From Methylorubrum rhodesianum (lineage in GTDB: Bacteria; Pseudomonadota; Alphaproteobacteria; Rhizobiales; Beijerinckiaceae): DNA of 64,000 nucleotides. This document shows positions 34,322-43,162 of this stretch, piece after piece; position 1 is the stretch's first letter, and each line of letters opens with the position of its first letter. The stretch lies in the NCBI RefSeq assembly GCF_014199985.1, contig NZ_JACHOS010000011.1, forward strand, positions 161,509-225,508. Reading direction: 5' to 3'. Under the pieces are notes generated by a model. The model was not told the origin of the DNA and ran no database searches. It worked only from the letters and a program-made list of their open reading frames with translations. The translations under genes and the position numbers were made by a program.

Positions 34322-35161
34322 TCAGTCGGCCTGGGTACCGTGAGGCTTGGGTTGATCGAGTCCCTTGGGGGAGAGCGTGAAAATCTCGAAGCCGTCCTCC
34401 GTCACCGCCACCGTGTGCTCGAACTGCGCCGAGAGCGAGCGGTCGCGGGTCACCGCGGTCCAGCCGTCCGAGAGCACCTTCACCGCCGGGCGGCCGAGAT
34501 TGATCATCGGCTCGATGGTGAAGAACTGGCCGGGTTTGAGCGGCACGTCGTAGCTCGGCTCGACGTAGTGCAGGATCGTCGGCGCGTCGTGGTAGACGCG
34601 GCCGAGCCCGTGGCCGCAGAAATCGCGTACCACCGAGCAGCGCTCGGCCTCGGCATAGGCCTGGATCGCGCGGCCGATATCGTTGGTGGAGCCGCCCGGC
34701 CGGACGGCGCGGATGCCGCGCATCAGCGCCTCGTAGGTGATCTCGCACAGGCGCTGCGCCTTGCGCGGCACCTCGCCGATATAGGCCATGCGGCTCGAAT
34801 CACCGTGCCATCCATCGAGGATCAGGCAGCAATCGAGGTTGACGATGTCGCCCTCGCGCAGGGGCTTGTCGTTGGGGATGCCGTGGCAGACGACGTGGTT
34901 GATCGAGGTGCAGATCGACTTGCGGTAGCCGCGGTAGAACAAAGAGGCCGGGTAGGCGCCGTGATCCATGCCGAACTCGAAGGCGAGCCGGTCGAGATGC
35001 TCGGTCGTCACGCCGGGCTGGGCGGCCTCGACGAGGAGATCGAGCGCCTCCGCCGTGAGGCGGCCGGCGCGGCGCATGCCCTCGAATCCCTCCGGACCGT
35101 GGATCGGCGGCTCCGGGGCGCGGCGCCCGCCTTCGGCGACGGCTTGCTCTTCACGGCTCAT
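34322..35161 (-). CDS. map: Methionine aminopeptidase, type I
   Basis: 279 residues from ATG at 35161. Removes initiator methionine. The metal-binding set is visible: two Asp (NLDCCLILDGWHGDSS), His (FCGHGLGRVYHD), and Glu in FTIEPMI and FEHTVAV. The second position of the first motif carries Cys-Cys where valine or threonine is usual, without loss of a ligand. Longer in-frame starts add an Arg/Cys-rich leader with no family support. Upstream gene of radC. Confidence 0.95.
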   Translation of the reverse strand: MSREEQAVAEGGRRAPEPPIHGPEGFEGMRRAGRLTAEALDLLVEAAQPGVTTEHLDRLAFEFGMDHGAYPASLFYRGYRKSICTSINHVVCHGIPNDKPLREGDIVNLDCCLILDGWHGDSSRMAYIGEVPRKAQRLCEITYEALMRGIRAVRPGGSTNDIGRAIQAYAEAERCSVVRDFCGHGLGRVYHDAPTILHYVEPSYDVPLKPGQFFTIEPMINLGRPAVKVLSDGWTAVTRDRSLSAQFEHTVAVTEDGFEIFTLSPKGLDQPKPHGTQAD

Positions 35162-35452
35162 GGGCGTTCGGGCGCTTTTGCAGGAATTGGAGGCTGAACT
35201 CCGTCTTACGCTGCCGCAGGGCCGCCGCCAACCCGAGTGCACGCGTCGACGCCACCCCTCGGCGAAAGTATTGCCGAACTTGAGGCTCGAGCAAGTGGGT
35301 ATCGTGAGCAGAAAGCCGATGCATCAAGGTGATGATCATTCAAAATAGCGGCCATAAACGTCTTCCTCATGGCACCCTGCAAGATACCGTTGCGTTTCAC
35401 GCTCTCTGTCAGCAACCTGCCGACGGCACTCTCGCCCGGAGCTTGAAACATC

Positions 35453-35665
35453 GTGTCCGCCGAATCGATCAGAGGACCGGCCTCATACTTCCCATCCATC
35501 GAAAAGAAGTACGGGCGGCCCATCAGCGAGTGGCAGCAGCTCGTCCGTTCGAGGCTGCCGGCGAAGCACATGGAACTCGTCGCGATGTTGAAGACCGATC
35601 ATGGCCTGGGCCATGGGCACGCCAACGCGATCGTGGCGCACGTCCTGGCGGAGCAGAAGGCGTGA
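35453..35665 (+). CDS. DUF4287 domain protein
   Basis: 70 residues from GTG at 35453. The pattern YFPSIEKKYGRPISEWQQLV, then LKTDHGLGHGHANAIVAHVL, is that of DUF4287, a small helical family of unknown function often found fused to or near DUF5655. The 290 bp upstream hold no other gene. Confidence 0.75.
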   Translation: MSAESIRGPASYFPSIEKKYGRPISEWQQLVRSRLPAKHMELVAMLKTDHGLGHGHANAIVAHVLAEQKA

Positions 35666-35800
35666 TGTCCTTGCGAGGCGCCTCTGCGCCCGCATTCGCC
35701 GGCCGCAGCCCTGCATGGAATGGTCAGACGCGTCGGGAGCGGGCCTAGGCTTGCGCCCCCGAACGCGCTAGACCACGGCCTCCGTTTTCAGGGACGTGCG

Positions 35801-36067
35801 ATGGCTGACAAGGCGGTTCCCCACTTCCACAATCAGGCCGGCGTGACCGTGATCGCGGTGGGCTCGAAGGAGTTCATGTGCATCGGGGCGCTGCCGCCCT
35901 TCGATCACCCGCACGTCTTCCTCGACATGGGCAGCGACAGTGAGATCATCTGCCAGTACTGCTCGACCCTGTTCCGCTACGACCCGCGGCTGAAGCCGGG
36001 CACTGCGGATCCGGCCGGATGCGTCTGGCATGACGAGGCGCCCCAGGAGGCCCCCAGGGCGGCCTGA
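35801..36067 (+). CDS. Zinc-finger protein of the NDUFS6/zf-CHCC family
   Basis: 88 residues from ATG at 35801. The core FMCIGALPPFDHPHVFLDMG, then IICQYCSTLFRYDP, is the CHCC zinc-binding domain of the mitochondrial complex I subunit NDUFS6 and its alphaproteobacterial homologues. It may help assemble or stabilise NADH dehydrogenase. It ends 9 bp before the monooxygenase gene, so the two are likely co-transcribed. Confidence 0.85.
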   Translation: MADKAVPHFHNQAGVTVIAVGSKEFMCIGALPPFDHPHVFLDMGSDSEIICQYCSTLFRYDPRLKPGTADPAGCVWHDEAPQEAPRAA

Positions 36068-36076
36068 CGGGCGGCG

Positions 36077-37270
36077 TTGCCGGTGACGGCGCTCTCCATC
36101 GCCATCGTCGGCGCCGGGATCGGCGGCCTCACCGCCGCGCTGGCGCTCTCCGCCGCTGGCCACGCGGTCACGCTGATCGAGCGCCGCACCGGGTTCTCCG
36201 AAGTCGGCGCCGGCCTCCAGCTCTCGCCGAATGCCAGCGCGGTGCTGATCGGCCTCGGACTCGGCGCGGCCCTGCGCCGGGCGGGGGACGAGCCGCCGGG
36301 CGTGACCGTGCGCGCGCTGGCCTCGGGCCGCGTCATCGGCGGCATCCGTCTCGGACCGGGCATGCGCGAGCGCCACGGCGCGCCCTACTATGTGCTGCAC
36401 CGCGCCGATCTCCAGACCCTCCTGCTCGACGCCGTGCGCGGGCGCCCCGGCATCCGCCTCTGCGTCGGGCGCGAGGTATCGGACGTCGAGGAGACGGCGG
36501 ACGGCGTCGGCCTGACCATGAAGAGCATCGACGGCGACCGCAGCGAGAGGCTCAGCGCCGACCTGCTCATCGGCGCCGACGGGGTGCGCTCGGCCCTGCG
36601 CCGACGCTTCGATACGCGCCCGCTGCGCCCCCACCGGCAGGCGGCGTGGCGAGCGGTGATCCCGCGCGAGGCGGCACCCGAGGCGCTTCAGGGCAACGAG
36701 ACCGGGCTCTGGCTCGGACGCAAGCGGCACGTGGTCCACTACCCGATCAACGGGGGCAAGCGGCTGAACGTCGTGGCGATCGTGCCCGAGCGGGAGGGCG
36801 ACGAGGATTGGGGCCGGCTCGGCGATCCGGCGGTCCTGCGCGACCACTTTCCCGATGCGGCCAGTCCGCTGACGGAGCTCTTGAGCCTTCCCGACACCTG
36901 GGTGGTGTGGTCGCTGGTGGACCGCCCGGCGGTGCGGCCGATGGCGCGGGGCCGGATCGCGCTTCTGGGCGATGCCGCGCACCCCGTCCTGCCGTTCCTG
37001 GCGCAAGGCGCGGCGCTCGCGATCGAGGATGCGGCGGTGCTGACGGCGAGTCTGTCCGGGACGGCGAGCGTGCCGGAGGCGCTGGCGGCCTATGCCGCGG
37101 CACGCCAGTCCCGCGTCGGTGCGGTGCAGCGGGCTGCCCGCCGCAACGGCCGCTTCTACCACGCCGGCCGCCTGATCGGCTTCGCCCGGGACATGATGAT
37201 GCGCCGCCTTGGCCCCGAGGGCATGAGCAACCGCTACGCCTGGGTCTACGGCTGGCACCCGCCCGCTTGA
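36077..37270 (+). CDS. FAD-dependent monooxygenase (salicylate hydroxylase-like)
   Basis: 397 residues from TTG at 36077 (GTG at 36083 is also possible). FAD-binding GxGxxG in SIAIVGAGIGGLTAALALS, the DG motif in LIGADGVRSALRR, and the GD motif in GRIALLGDAAHPVLPFLAQG identify a group A flavoprotein hydroxylase. Relatives act on aromatic acids or in ubiquinone synthesis; the substrate is not clear here. No aromatic catabolic genes are nearby. Confidence 0.88.
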   Translation: MPVTALSIAIVGAGIGGLTAALALSAAGHAVTLIERRTGFSEVGAGLQLSPNASAVLIGLGLGAALRRAGDEPPGVTVRALASGRVIGGIRLGPGMRERHGAPYYVLHRADLQTLLLDAVRGRPGIRLCVGREVSDVEETADGVGLTMKSIDGDRSERLSADLLIGADGVRSALRRRFDTRPLRPHRQAAWRAVIPREAAPEALQGNETGLWLGRKRHVVHYPINGGKRLNVVAIVPEREGDEDWGRLGDPAVLRDHFPDAASPLTELLSLPDTWVVWSLVDRPAVRPMARGRIALLGDAAHPVLPFLAQGAALAIEDAAVLTASLSGTASVPEALAAYAAARQSRVGAVQRAARRNGRFYHAGRLIGFARDMMMRRLGPEGMSNRYAWVYGWHPPA

Positions 37271-37304
37271 TCTGGCCCCGGCGGGCGGCTACCGCTGCCC
37301 GGAT

Positions 37305-37391
37305 GCGGACGTGGCGAAACCGGTAGACGCACGAGACTTAAAATCTTGCGGCCGCAAGGCTGTGCGGGTTCGAGTCCCGCCGTCCGCACCA
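37305..37391 (+). tRNA. tRNA-Leu (anticodon UAA)
   Basis: 87-nt cloverleaf with encoded CCA. Acceptor arm GCGGACG (37305-37311) pairs with CGTCCGC (37381-37387), followed by A and CCA. The anticodon loop is CTTAAAA with anticodon TAA, there is a long variable arm as in class II tRNAs, and the T-arm is GCGGGTTCGAGTCCCGC. It reads UUA and UUG. The 308 bp between it and the next gene show no other feature. Confidence 0.97.
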
Positions 37392-37699
37392 ATCCGTTGG
37401 AATGGCGAACACCGTCAGCAAGACACGGACACGCAGGTGTTTTTCGGCGCCCCGGGGCTTTCGCAGCGCGGACGACGAGGTCGAGACCGACGTCCAGCGG
37501 CGCCATAGGCCAGGCATGACCGGCGCAGTAGGGCGTCACGCGGCCTTCCTCGAAGAACCGAGCGTCAACCTCACGCAGGAGGCTCCGGGCAGTCGGATAC
37601 CTCCCGGGTGCAGGCGGGTTGCCTTCGATGCAAGCCGATGGAGTGGCGCCCGAACATGCGGCTGACCATCGGCCTCAAGAGCAGGAGGGAGCTACAGCC

Positions 37700-38047
37700 A
37701 TGGCAGACATTCGCTCACAGGACCCGCTCGGCAGGTCCGATGGCGGGCCCGCATCCGGCCGGGGCGGCTCATCGCGTGAGGGCGGGGTGGCGGATCAGGC
37801 GCGACAGGCGTTGCGCGATGCGACTGATAGAGCTTCCGACGCCTGGGACAGCGCTTCGGAGTACGGCTCTCGGTACTACCGCCAGGGAAGCCGAGCCGTT
37901 GGCGATGTGGATACGACAACGATGACGGGTTTCCTCGTCGCGGGAGCTATCGGCTTCGGGCTCGGCTGGTTGGTGTTCGGTCAGCACTCTTATTCAGGCG
38001 ATTACGTCGCCAGACGCATGAGCCGCAGCAGCGAACGCGGCTATTAG
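37700..38047 (+). CDS. Small membrane-anchored protein, ElaB/YqjD-like
   Basis: 115 residues from ATG at 37700 with GGAGGGAG upstream. A polar, glycine-rich N-terminus and a helical segment (ARQALRDATDRASDAWDSAS) precede one C-terminal transmembrane helix (TGFLVAGAIGFGLGWLVFG) and a short basic tail. The architecture resembles ElaB/YqjD inner-membrane ribosome-associated proteins, though similarity is weak. Probably stress-related; no motif proves this. Confidence 0.6.
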   Translation: MADIRSQDPLGRSDGGPASGRGGSSREGGVADQARQALRDATDRASDAWDSASEYGSRYYRQGSRAVGDVDTTTMTGFLVAGAIGFGLGWLVFGQHSYSGDYVARRMSRSSERGY

Positions 38048-38172
38048 GAGTGGCGCTGCCGGCGACGGGTCAAGCTGAGCAAGGCGCAACCTGTCGTCGG
38101 CCCCCTCAGTCCCTCTTCCGCGTTGACTGCCGCCCTGCGCCGTCGTCTCCGCATCGGCGCTAGGCTGGCCCC

Positions 38173-38832
38173 ATGTGCAATCTCTACAGCCTCAACCGAC
38201 CTCAGGATGAGATACGGCGCTGGTTCGATGTGAGCCGCGACAGCGCCGGAAACCTCCCTCCCATGCCCGGCATCTTTCCCGACCAAATGGCCCCGGTGAT
38301 CTTGGGCGGCAGGGAGGGCCGTGAGCTGACGATGATGCGGTGGGGCATCCCAGGGCCGAAGGCGTACGGGGAGCAGCCCGTCACCAACGTCCGCAACGTG
38401 AAGAGCCCTCACTGGCGCCCCTGGCTCAAGCCGGAGTTCCGCTGCCTCGTCCCCGTGTCGTCGTTCAGCGAGTACGCCGACACGAAGCCTCGCAAGACGC
38501 CCGTGTGGTTCGCCCTGGACGATGACCGGCCGTTGTTCGCCTTCGCGGGCATCTGGCGCCCCTGGACGGGCGTGAGGGGGACCAAGAAGGAGAACCCCGA
38601 CAGGGTGGAGGAGGAGCACCGTTTGTTCTCCTTCCTCACGACGGAGGCCAACGGCGTGGTCGGGCCCGTGCATCCGAAGGCCATGCCCGTGCTGCTCACC
38701 ACGAAGGAGGCGTGCGGGATGTGGCTTGAGGCGCCGACCGAAGAGGCGCTGAGGCTGCAACGTCCGCTGCCCGATGGGCTCATGAAGGAGGTGGCGAGAG
38801 GCGAGCGGCACGATGGAGAGGCACAAGGCTGA
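38173..38832 (+). CDS. SRAP (YedK/HMCES) abasic-site DNA-protein crosslinking protein
   Basis: 219 residues. Cys2 would be the catalytic nucleophile that crosslinks to abasic sites in single-stranded DNA; TNVRN, SSFSEY and HPKAMP carry the conserved Asn, Glu and His. Codon use differs from its neighbours: at least four AGG, one AGA and one ATA codon occur in 219, and these are very rare elsewhere in the window. That, and its place 780 bp after a tRNA gene, suggests horizontal transfer. The family often works with SOS functions. Confidence 0.9.
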   Translation: MCNLYSLNRPQDEIRRWFDVSRDSAGNLPPMPGIFPDQMAPVILGGREGRELTMMRWGIPGPKAYGEQPVTNVRNVKSPHWRPWLKPEFRCLVPVSSFSEYADTKPRKTPVWFALDDDRPLFAFAGIWRPWTGVRGTKKENPDRVEEEHRLFSFLTTEANGVVGPVHPKAMPVLLTTKEACGMWLEAPTEEALRLQRPLPDGLMKEVARGERHDGEAQG

Positions 38833-39021
38833 AGTGCGTGCAAAGCCCTTCTTGCTCCTCGCAGACCCTCGCCGGTCGCGACAAGGCCCTCGCCCGTTCT
38901 CGGAAAACATCAGTTATTTTAAGCACAACGCCGGTACGGGGGCCCGCCGCCCGTACCAGGGGTTCGAAGATCGAGGGCTTGGAGCGGCGTCCGCGAAGCG
39001 GCACGCGCCGCCCCCTCCCCT

Positions 39022-39501
39022 TCACCGTTCCATGTCCGGCCGGGCCGCCGCGAGTTGAACACGCGGCTGGGCCAGGGCAAAGGTCGCGCTCGACTGGCCG
39101 GAATGGCTGAGCAGCCGAAGCGTGGCAGTGCGGCCGACCAGTTCGGGCTCGGCGGCGGCCTCGCCCTGCGGCGCCGTGAAGCTGTCCGCCAGCATGCCCG
39201 GGCGGGCGAAGCCGTCCTTGGTCAGCACCTGCCAGATCACCGTCTGTGCCGTTTCCAGCTCGGCCGTGCCGGCCGCAGGCGAGAAGACCGCCGCGTAGCT
39301 CTGGCGGAACCCGCCGCGCTCGGCCGTGAAGATGCACGTCGCGACGGGCGTGCGGCCGAAGACGAGCGTGGCCTCGGGCTTGGTCACGCAGGTCAGGGTG
39401 CCGGCGGCGCGCTGAATGGCGGGCGCGGCGCCGAGGCCGTGCGCGCCGGCGGCGCCCGCAGCGAGGATGCCGGCGGTGAAGGCGAGAGTGAGTGAACGCA
39501 T
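39022..39501 (-). CDS. DUF992-like exported protein
   Basis: 159 residues from ATG at 39501. Signal peptide about 1-20 (LTLAFTAGILAAGAAGA), then a beta-rich domain with two cysteines (AGTLTCVTKPEATLVFG and TCIFTAERGGFRQSYAAVF) resembling DUF992, a periplasmic family of alphaproteobacteria. Function unknown. A run of short hairpins at 38933-38957 lies downstream. Confidence 0.65.
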   Translation of the reverse strand: MRSLTLAFTAGILAAGAAGAHGLGAAPAIQRAAGTLTCVTKPEATLVFGRTPVATCIFTAERGGFRQSYAAVFSPAAGTAELETAQTVIWQVLTKDGFARPGMLADSFTAPQGEAAAEPELVGRTATLRLLSHSGQSSATFALAQPRVQLAAARPDMER

Positions 39502-39712
39502 CGGAGCCCCCTAGGCGGTTCGTCGTGGTTGGCCGCTTCGTTTCGAAGCGTTGCGTTAACCATGAGGGGGTGCCGTTGCGGGCATATTCCGTCGATTGTT
39601 GCTTGGGCGTAAAGGGGCGATCGAGACAGCGCGGAGAAGCGTCGGAGAGACCGCGGCGATCGGCCTGAAGGCGCGCTCTCCACAGGGCATCGAGGGCGAC
39701 GGCTCGACCTGA

Positions 39713-40180
39713 ATGGCCCGGGCATGCAAGCCTTTTGCGGTGTCGATGACCAAGTCCCAACTCTGCGCGCTGCTCGCCGACGCGCTTGGCGTCCCGGAGC
39801 GCGAGCGCGTCGCGGCCTTCCTGCGTGACCCGGCCACTCAGCTCATCGAGAACCCGTTCTCGGCGGCCCGCGCCGCCACGGCGCGCAATACCTGGGCCGG
39901 CAGAAGCTTCGACTTCCGTGTGATGGGCGTCGAAGCCGCGGGCCTGTCCGATCTGGTCAGCGCGCTGGCCGCGCTCCCGGTCGCGGAGCCGCTGATCGAG
40001 GAAGTCGCCCGGTCCGGCCCGCACACCGCCTCTGTGATCCTCGGCGCGGACCGCGGCCGCGTGATCGGCGTCGCCCTCTACGGGAAGCCCGGCATCCCGC
40101 TCCCCCGCTTCGTCCCGCGCCGGCCGCGCCGCCGCGCGGAGGCCGCGACCCAGCTCGACCTGTTCGCCGACGCCCGATGA
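39713..40180 (+). CDS. Hypothetical protein
   Basis: 155 residues from ATG at 39713; a second ATG at 39746 (MTKSQLCALLADALGVPE) could be the true start. Mixed alpha/beta composition with a basic, Arg/Pro-rich stretch before the terminal TQLDLFADAR. The end resembles the beta-clamp-binding QLxLF consensus (QLDLF), suggesting contact with the replication clamp. No domain is recognised. It converges with the PAP2 gene, 18 bp apart. Confidence 0.6.
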   Translation: MARACKPFAVSMTKSQLCALLADALGVPERERVAAFLRDPATQLIENPFSAARAATARNTWAGRSFDFRVMGVEAAGLSDLVSALAALPVAEPLIEEVARSGPHTASVILGADRGRVIGVALYGKPGIPLPRFVPRRPRRRAEAATQLDLFADAR

Positions 40181-40198
40181 GGGTTTGACGTCCTCGCC

Positions 40199-41311
40199 TT
40201 ACCCGCCTCCGGCCGAAGCGGGACGCCGCGCATCGATCAGGCGGATGACCGGGCGCGGATGAGGGATAGGCTCCATCGTTGGGATCGATGGTGCAAGAGG
40301 CGTCGCGCGCGCCGCGGCGAACGTCCGCCCCTGACCGACCCGGCGACAGGCGACCAGACCGATCCCCATCAGGGTCCCGGCCAGCACATCCGGCAGGTAG
40401 TGCCCGCCCGCGCCGAGCGTCGCGACGATGATCGCGCCGTTGAGGAGGATCGCGAGCGGACCGATCACCGGCACGGGGGCGAGCGCCCAGGCGGTGAGAA
40501 CCGCGAGGCAAGCGTGGAAGGAGGGGAAGGTGACGAGGCCGCGGATCTCGGAGAGCGCGATCACCGGCAGCCTGTGGTCGCGCAGGGCCTGCAGCGCGTC
40601 GAGGTGCCAGAGGGCGCCCACCGTCTCGAGATGCCCCTGCGGATAGACCTGCGGCGCGTAGTGGGCGTAGGGGCCGACTGCCGGAAACAGGGCCGAGACC
40701 GCGATCGAGGCGAGCAGCGCCAGCGTGAACAGACGGGCATAGGCCCAGAGGCGGGCGACCCGCGACACCGCGCTGAGTGCGATGACGACGAGGCCGACCT
40801 GGGGTCCGCTCGAATGATAGGCGAGCGCCAGCCACCAGGACAGATCGGGGTGTTCGGCGAGGAAGCCGACCCAGCCGCGCCAATCGAAGCCCAGGACGGC
40901 CTCGATACGGGCGAGGGCGGGATCGGCGAGCGGAAGCGCCAGCGTGGCGCTCAGGTAATGCAGCAGAGCCGCCGCGGTGGTGAAGGTGGCGAGATAGGCG
41001 CTCGACAGGGCCATGGCCCGCAGCTTCGGCTCCGGCCTGACCGCGCTGAACAGGAACGCGAGCCCGAGCAGGACGGCGACCGCGCCGGAGACGGCGAGCG
41101 GGCCGGGCCAGGCGAGGTCGATCCCCGCGAGGGCGAGCCAGAAGGCGTCGAGCCCGATCAGGATGCCGACGAGTGCCCAGTAGCCTCGACCTGGCGCGGC
41201 AAGCCCCGCACTCGGCCGCCGCGGGAGCGTGTCGGCCGGAGGGCGAGCGGGCCGGCCGCCCGTCGGGTCGGCTGTCCTCGAGCCGGCTCCGCGTTCCTCG
41301 TCGAGCCGCAT
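40199..41311 (-). CDS. PAP2-superfamily membrane phosphatase
   Basis: 370 residues from ATG at 41311. A polar N-terminus of about 45 residues is followed by about seven to eight transmembrane helices. The C-terminal half carries PAP2-type motifs FPSFHACLAVLTAWAL and GGHYLPDVLAG, the conserved His and Asp of the active site. Relatives dephosphorylate lipids or transfer phosphate head groups (inositol phosphorylceramide synthase-like). The substrate is not clear. It is downstream of the diguanylate cyclase gene on the same strand, 88 bp away. Confidence 0.85.
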   Translation of the reverse strand: MRLDEERGAGSRTADPTGGRPARPPADTLPRRPSAGLAAPGRGYWALVGILIGLDAFWLALAGIDLAWPGPLAVSGAVAVLLGLAFLFSAVRPEPKLRAMALSSAYLATFTTAAALLHYLSATLALPLADPALARIEAVLGFDWRGWVGFLAEHPDLSWWLALAYHSSGPQVGLVVIALSAVSRVARLWAYARLFTLALLASIAVSALFPAVGPYAHYAPQVYPQGHLETVGALWHLDALQALRDHRLPVIALSEIRGLVTFPSFHACLAVLTAWALAPVPVIGPLAILLNGAIIVATLGAGGHYLPDVLAGTLMGIGLVACRRVGQGRTFAAARATPLAPSIPTMEPIPHPRPVIRLIDARRPASAGGG

Positions 41312-41399
41312 CCGTCCGTCGCTCCTTGCGCGCAACCCGAAGGCCGCTCCGGACGGGAAGACGCGGCAGCGCCGGTTTTGTTCGGAACGAGGGGCCGTT

Positions 41400-42653
41400 T
41401 CAGACGGACGGGACAACGGCCTGGATGCGCCCGCTGCCCGCAGCCGGCCGGTTGGCATTCGCGGCGGGCATGAAGCTTTCGACCCTGTTGCGGCCCTCGT
41501 TCTTGGCCGCGTAGAGCGCGAAATCGGCCGCCTTCAACAGATCGGCGGCCTGGATGCCGAAATCCCGCGTGCGTCCCCGCGCGGCGGTGACGCCGACGCT
41601 CACGGTCACCGGCACCTCCGCGGACAGACCGGGATGGCGGATCGCGAGGTCGGCAACGGCCGCGCGGACCGCCTCCCCCGCCAACCGCGCCGCGGCCGGC
41701 TCGGCGCCCGGCAGCAGCGCCGCGAATTCCTCGCCGCCGTAGCGCGCCGCGAGCCCGCCATGAGCCTCGACGGAGGCCTGAAACGCCGCCGCGACCGCCA
41801 CCAGGCAGAGATCCCCCTCGGCATGCCCGGCCGTGTCGTTCAGGAGCTTGAAGTGATCGATGTCGATGAGGATCACGCCCAGCCACGCATCCTGCTCGCC
41901 GGCGAGATCCCAGGCTGCCTCCAGCCGTTCGGTGAAGTGGCGGCGGTTCGACAGGGTGGTCAGCGAATCGGTCTCCGAGAGCACGGTGAGCCGCGCGTTG
42001 GCGCGGGCGAGCGCCTCGGCCTGAAGCTTCACCCGCAGGGCGATGAGGAACGTGTTCCGCGCCGCCCATTCCCGCGAGTAGCAGAGCTTCAACGGCACCA
42101 GGATCAGCCCGGAAACCAGGAGGGGCAGGCCGCTGCGCTCGGCGGTGCAGAGCCCGAGGCCCAGAACGAGACCGACATAGAGGACGAAGGAGCAGCCGCA
42201 GAACCACAGGCAGTGCCGGAACGGCAGGGGCGCGATCAGACCCACCACCAGCGGCACGATGGTCGCGATGATGATGTAGACGTCTGTGTGCGAGGCCGGC
42301 GCGAGGCGTGCGCTGTTGAGGACGACGACGATGTCGACGAGCGCGGTGGCGAGGACGGCGCCGGAGATGCGCACCATCGTCGGCCGCCCCCGCAGGGACG
42401 CGATCGCGATGAGCGCGACCGGGCAGAAGACGCCGAGCGTCATCGCCAACGGCACGATGAACCGCTCCGGACCGAAGACGTCATGGTCCATCGCGAGGGA
42501 GAGGATGTTGAACAGGGTGAAGACGGCGAGCCAGGACTGGACGTAGAGGCCGTCCTGCCGAGCTGTCTCCGCGCGGTACTCCGCTTCGAGCACCTCCGGC
42601 AGCTTGAGCCGGTACCAGGGACGGCTCAGGCCGGCTTCGATCGGCTGTAGCAT
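41400..42653 (-). CDS. Membrane-bound diguanylate cyclase
   Basis: 417 residues. About six hydrophobic helices lie between 45 and 215, then a short linker helix, then a GGDEF domain (about 230-395) with intact GGEEF (AARYGGEEFAALLPG) and the metal-binding IDIDHFKLLND. It should make c-di-GMP from two GTP. No EAL domain and no RxxD inhibitory site are obvious. It may form a two-gene unit with the PAP2 gene. Confidence 0.92.
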   Translation of the reverse strand: MLQPIEAGLSRPWYRLKLPEVLEAEYRAETARQDGLYVQSWLAVFTLFNILSLAMDHDVFGPERFIVPLAMTLGVFCPVALIAIASLRGRPTMVRISGAVLATALVDIVVVLNSARLAPASHTDVYIIIATIVPLVVGLIAPLPFRHCLWFCGCSFVLYVGLVLGLGLCTAERSGLPLLVSGLILVPLKLCYSREWAARNTFLIALRVKLQAEALARANARLTVLSETDSLTTLSNRRHFTERLEAAWDLAGEQDAWLGVILIDIDHFKLLNDTAGHAEGDLCLVAVAAAFQASVEAHGGLAARYGGEEFAALLPGAEPAAARLAGEAVRAAVADLAIRHPGLSAEVPVTVSVGVTAARGRTRDFGIQAADLLKAADFALYAAKNEGRNRVESFMPAANANRPAAGSGRIQAVVPSV

Positions 42654-42763
42654 CGATGCGCCAAGTCAAGCCTCTGCTGTGCAAGCGTTACCGTAAGAGA
42701 CCGAGTCCGCTCAATGCCGAATGTCAATCGGGATGCGCGGAAGTGGATGCCGTCCGCACGATG

Positions 42764-43162
42764 TCAGTCATTTTCCGGTCTCGAGACCGGATCGCCGGCC
42801 ACGCCGTAGCCGCGCTTGGCCGCCGCGCGGTTGACGATGCCGAAGCGCAGAACCGCCTCCTCCAGATAATCGATCGCCCTGAAGAGGCCGCGGCGCGCCC
42901 GATCCCACTCGTCCGCTTCCGCGTCCTCGGGCGTCTCGGCCAGCGTCACGGATGCGATCAGCACACGGTCGCGCTCGTCCTCGATGCGCCGGTCGCGCTC
43001 GACATGGCCGCGCACGTCGGCGTCGAAGGCGGCGATCACCGCCCAGGGCAGGTCGTCCTTGCGGCTGCCCGCCGGGAACGCGGCGGCGAGACGCCGCCCC
43101 TGCGCCGCCGCCCCGCGCGTCAGATCTGCCAAGCTCACCGCCACGCTCGTCCCCTCTCGCAT
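42764..43162 (-). CDS. Conserved hypothetical protein
   Basis: 132 residues from ATG at 43162. A highly charged helical sequence with DRDRRIEDERDRVLIAS-like patterns and a conserved-looking core WDRARRGLFRAIDYLEEAVL. I do not recognise a domain. Upstream, a degenerate CGAAC-N17-CGTT (43190-43215, minus strand) sits at the right distance for an EcfG promoter, one mismatch from consensus. Confidence 0.6.
   Translation of the reverse strand: MREGTSVAVSLADLTRGAAAQGRRLAAAFPAGSRKDDLPWAVIAAFDADVRGHVERDRRIEDERDRVLIASVTLAETPEDAEADEWDRARRGLFRAIDYLEEAVLRFGIVNRAAAKRGYGVAGDPVSRPEND

Noticed and set aside
38933..38957. GGTACGGG/CCCGTACC hairpin followed by GGGGTTCGAAG, briefly considered as a tRNA fragment or attachment remnant
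   Set aside because: The T-arm-like word has no matching stem and no acceptor or anticodon arm; treated as an ordinary intergenic hairpin.
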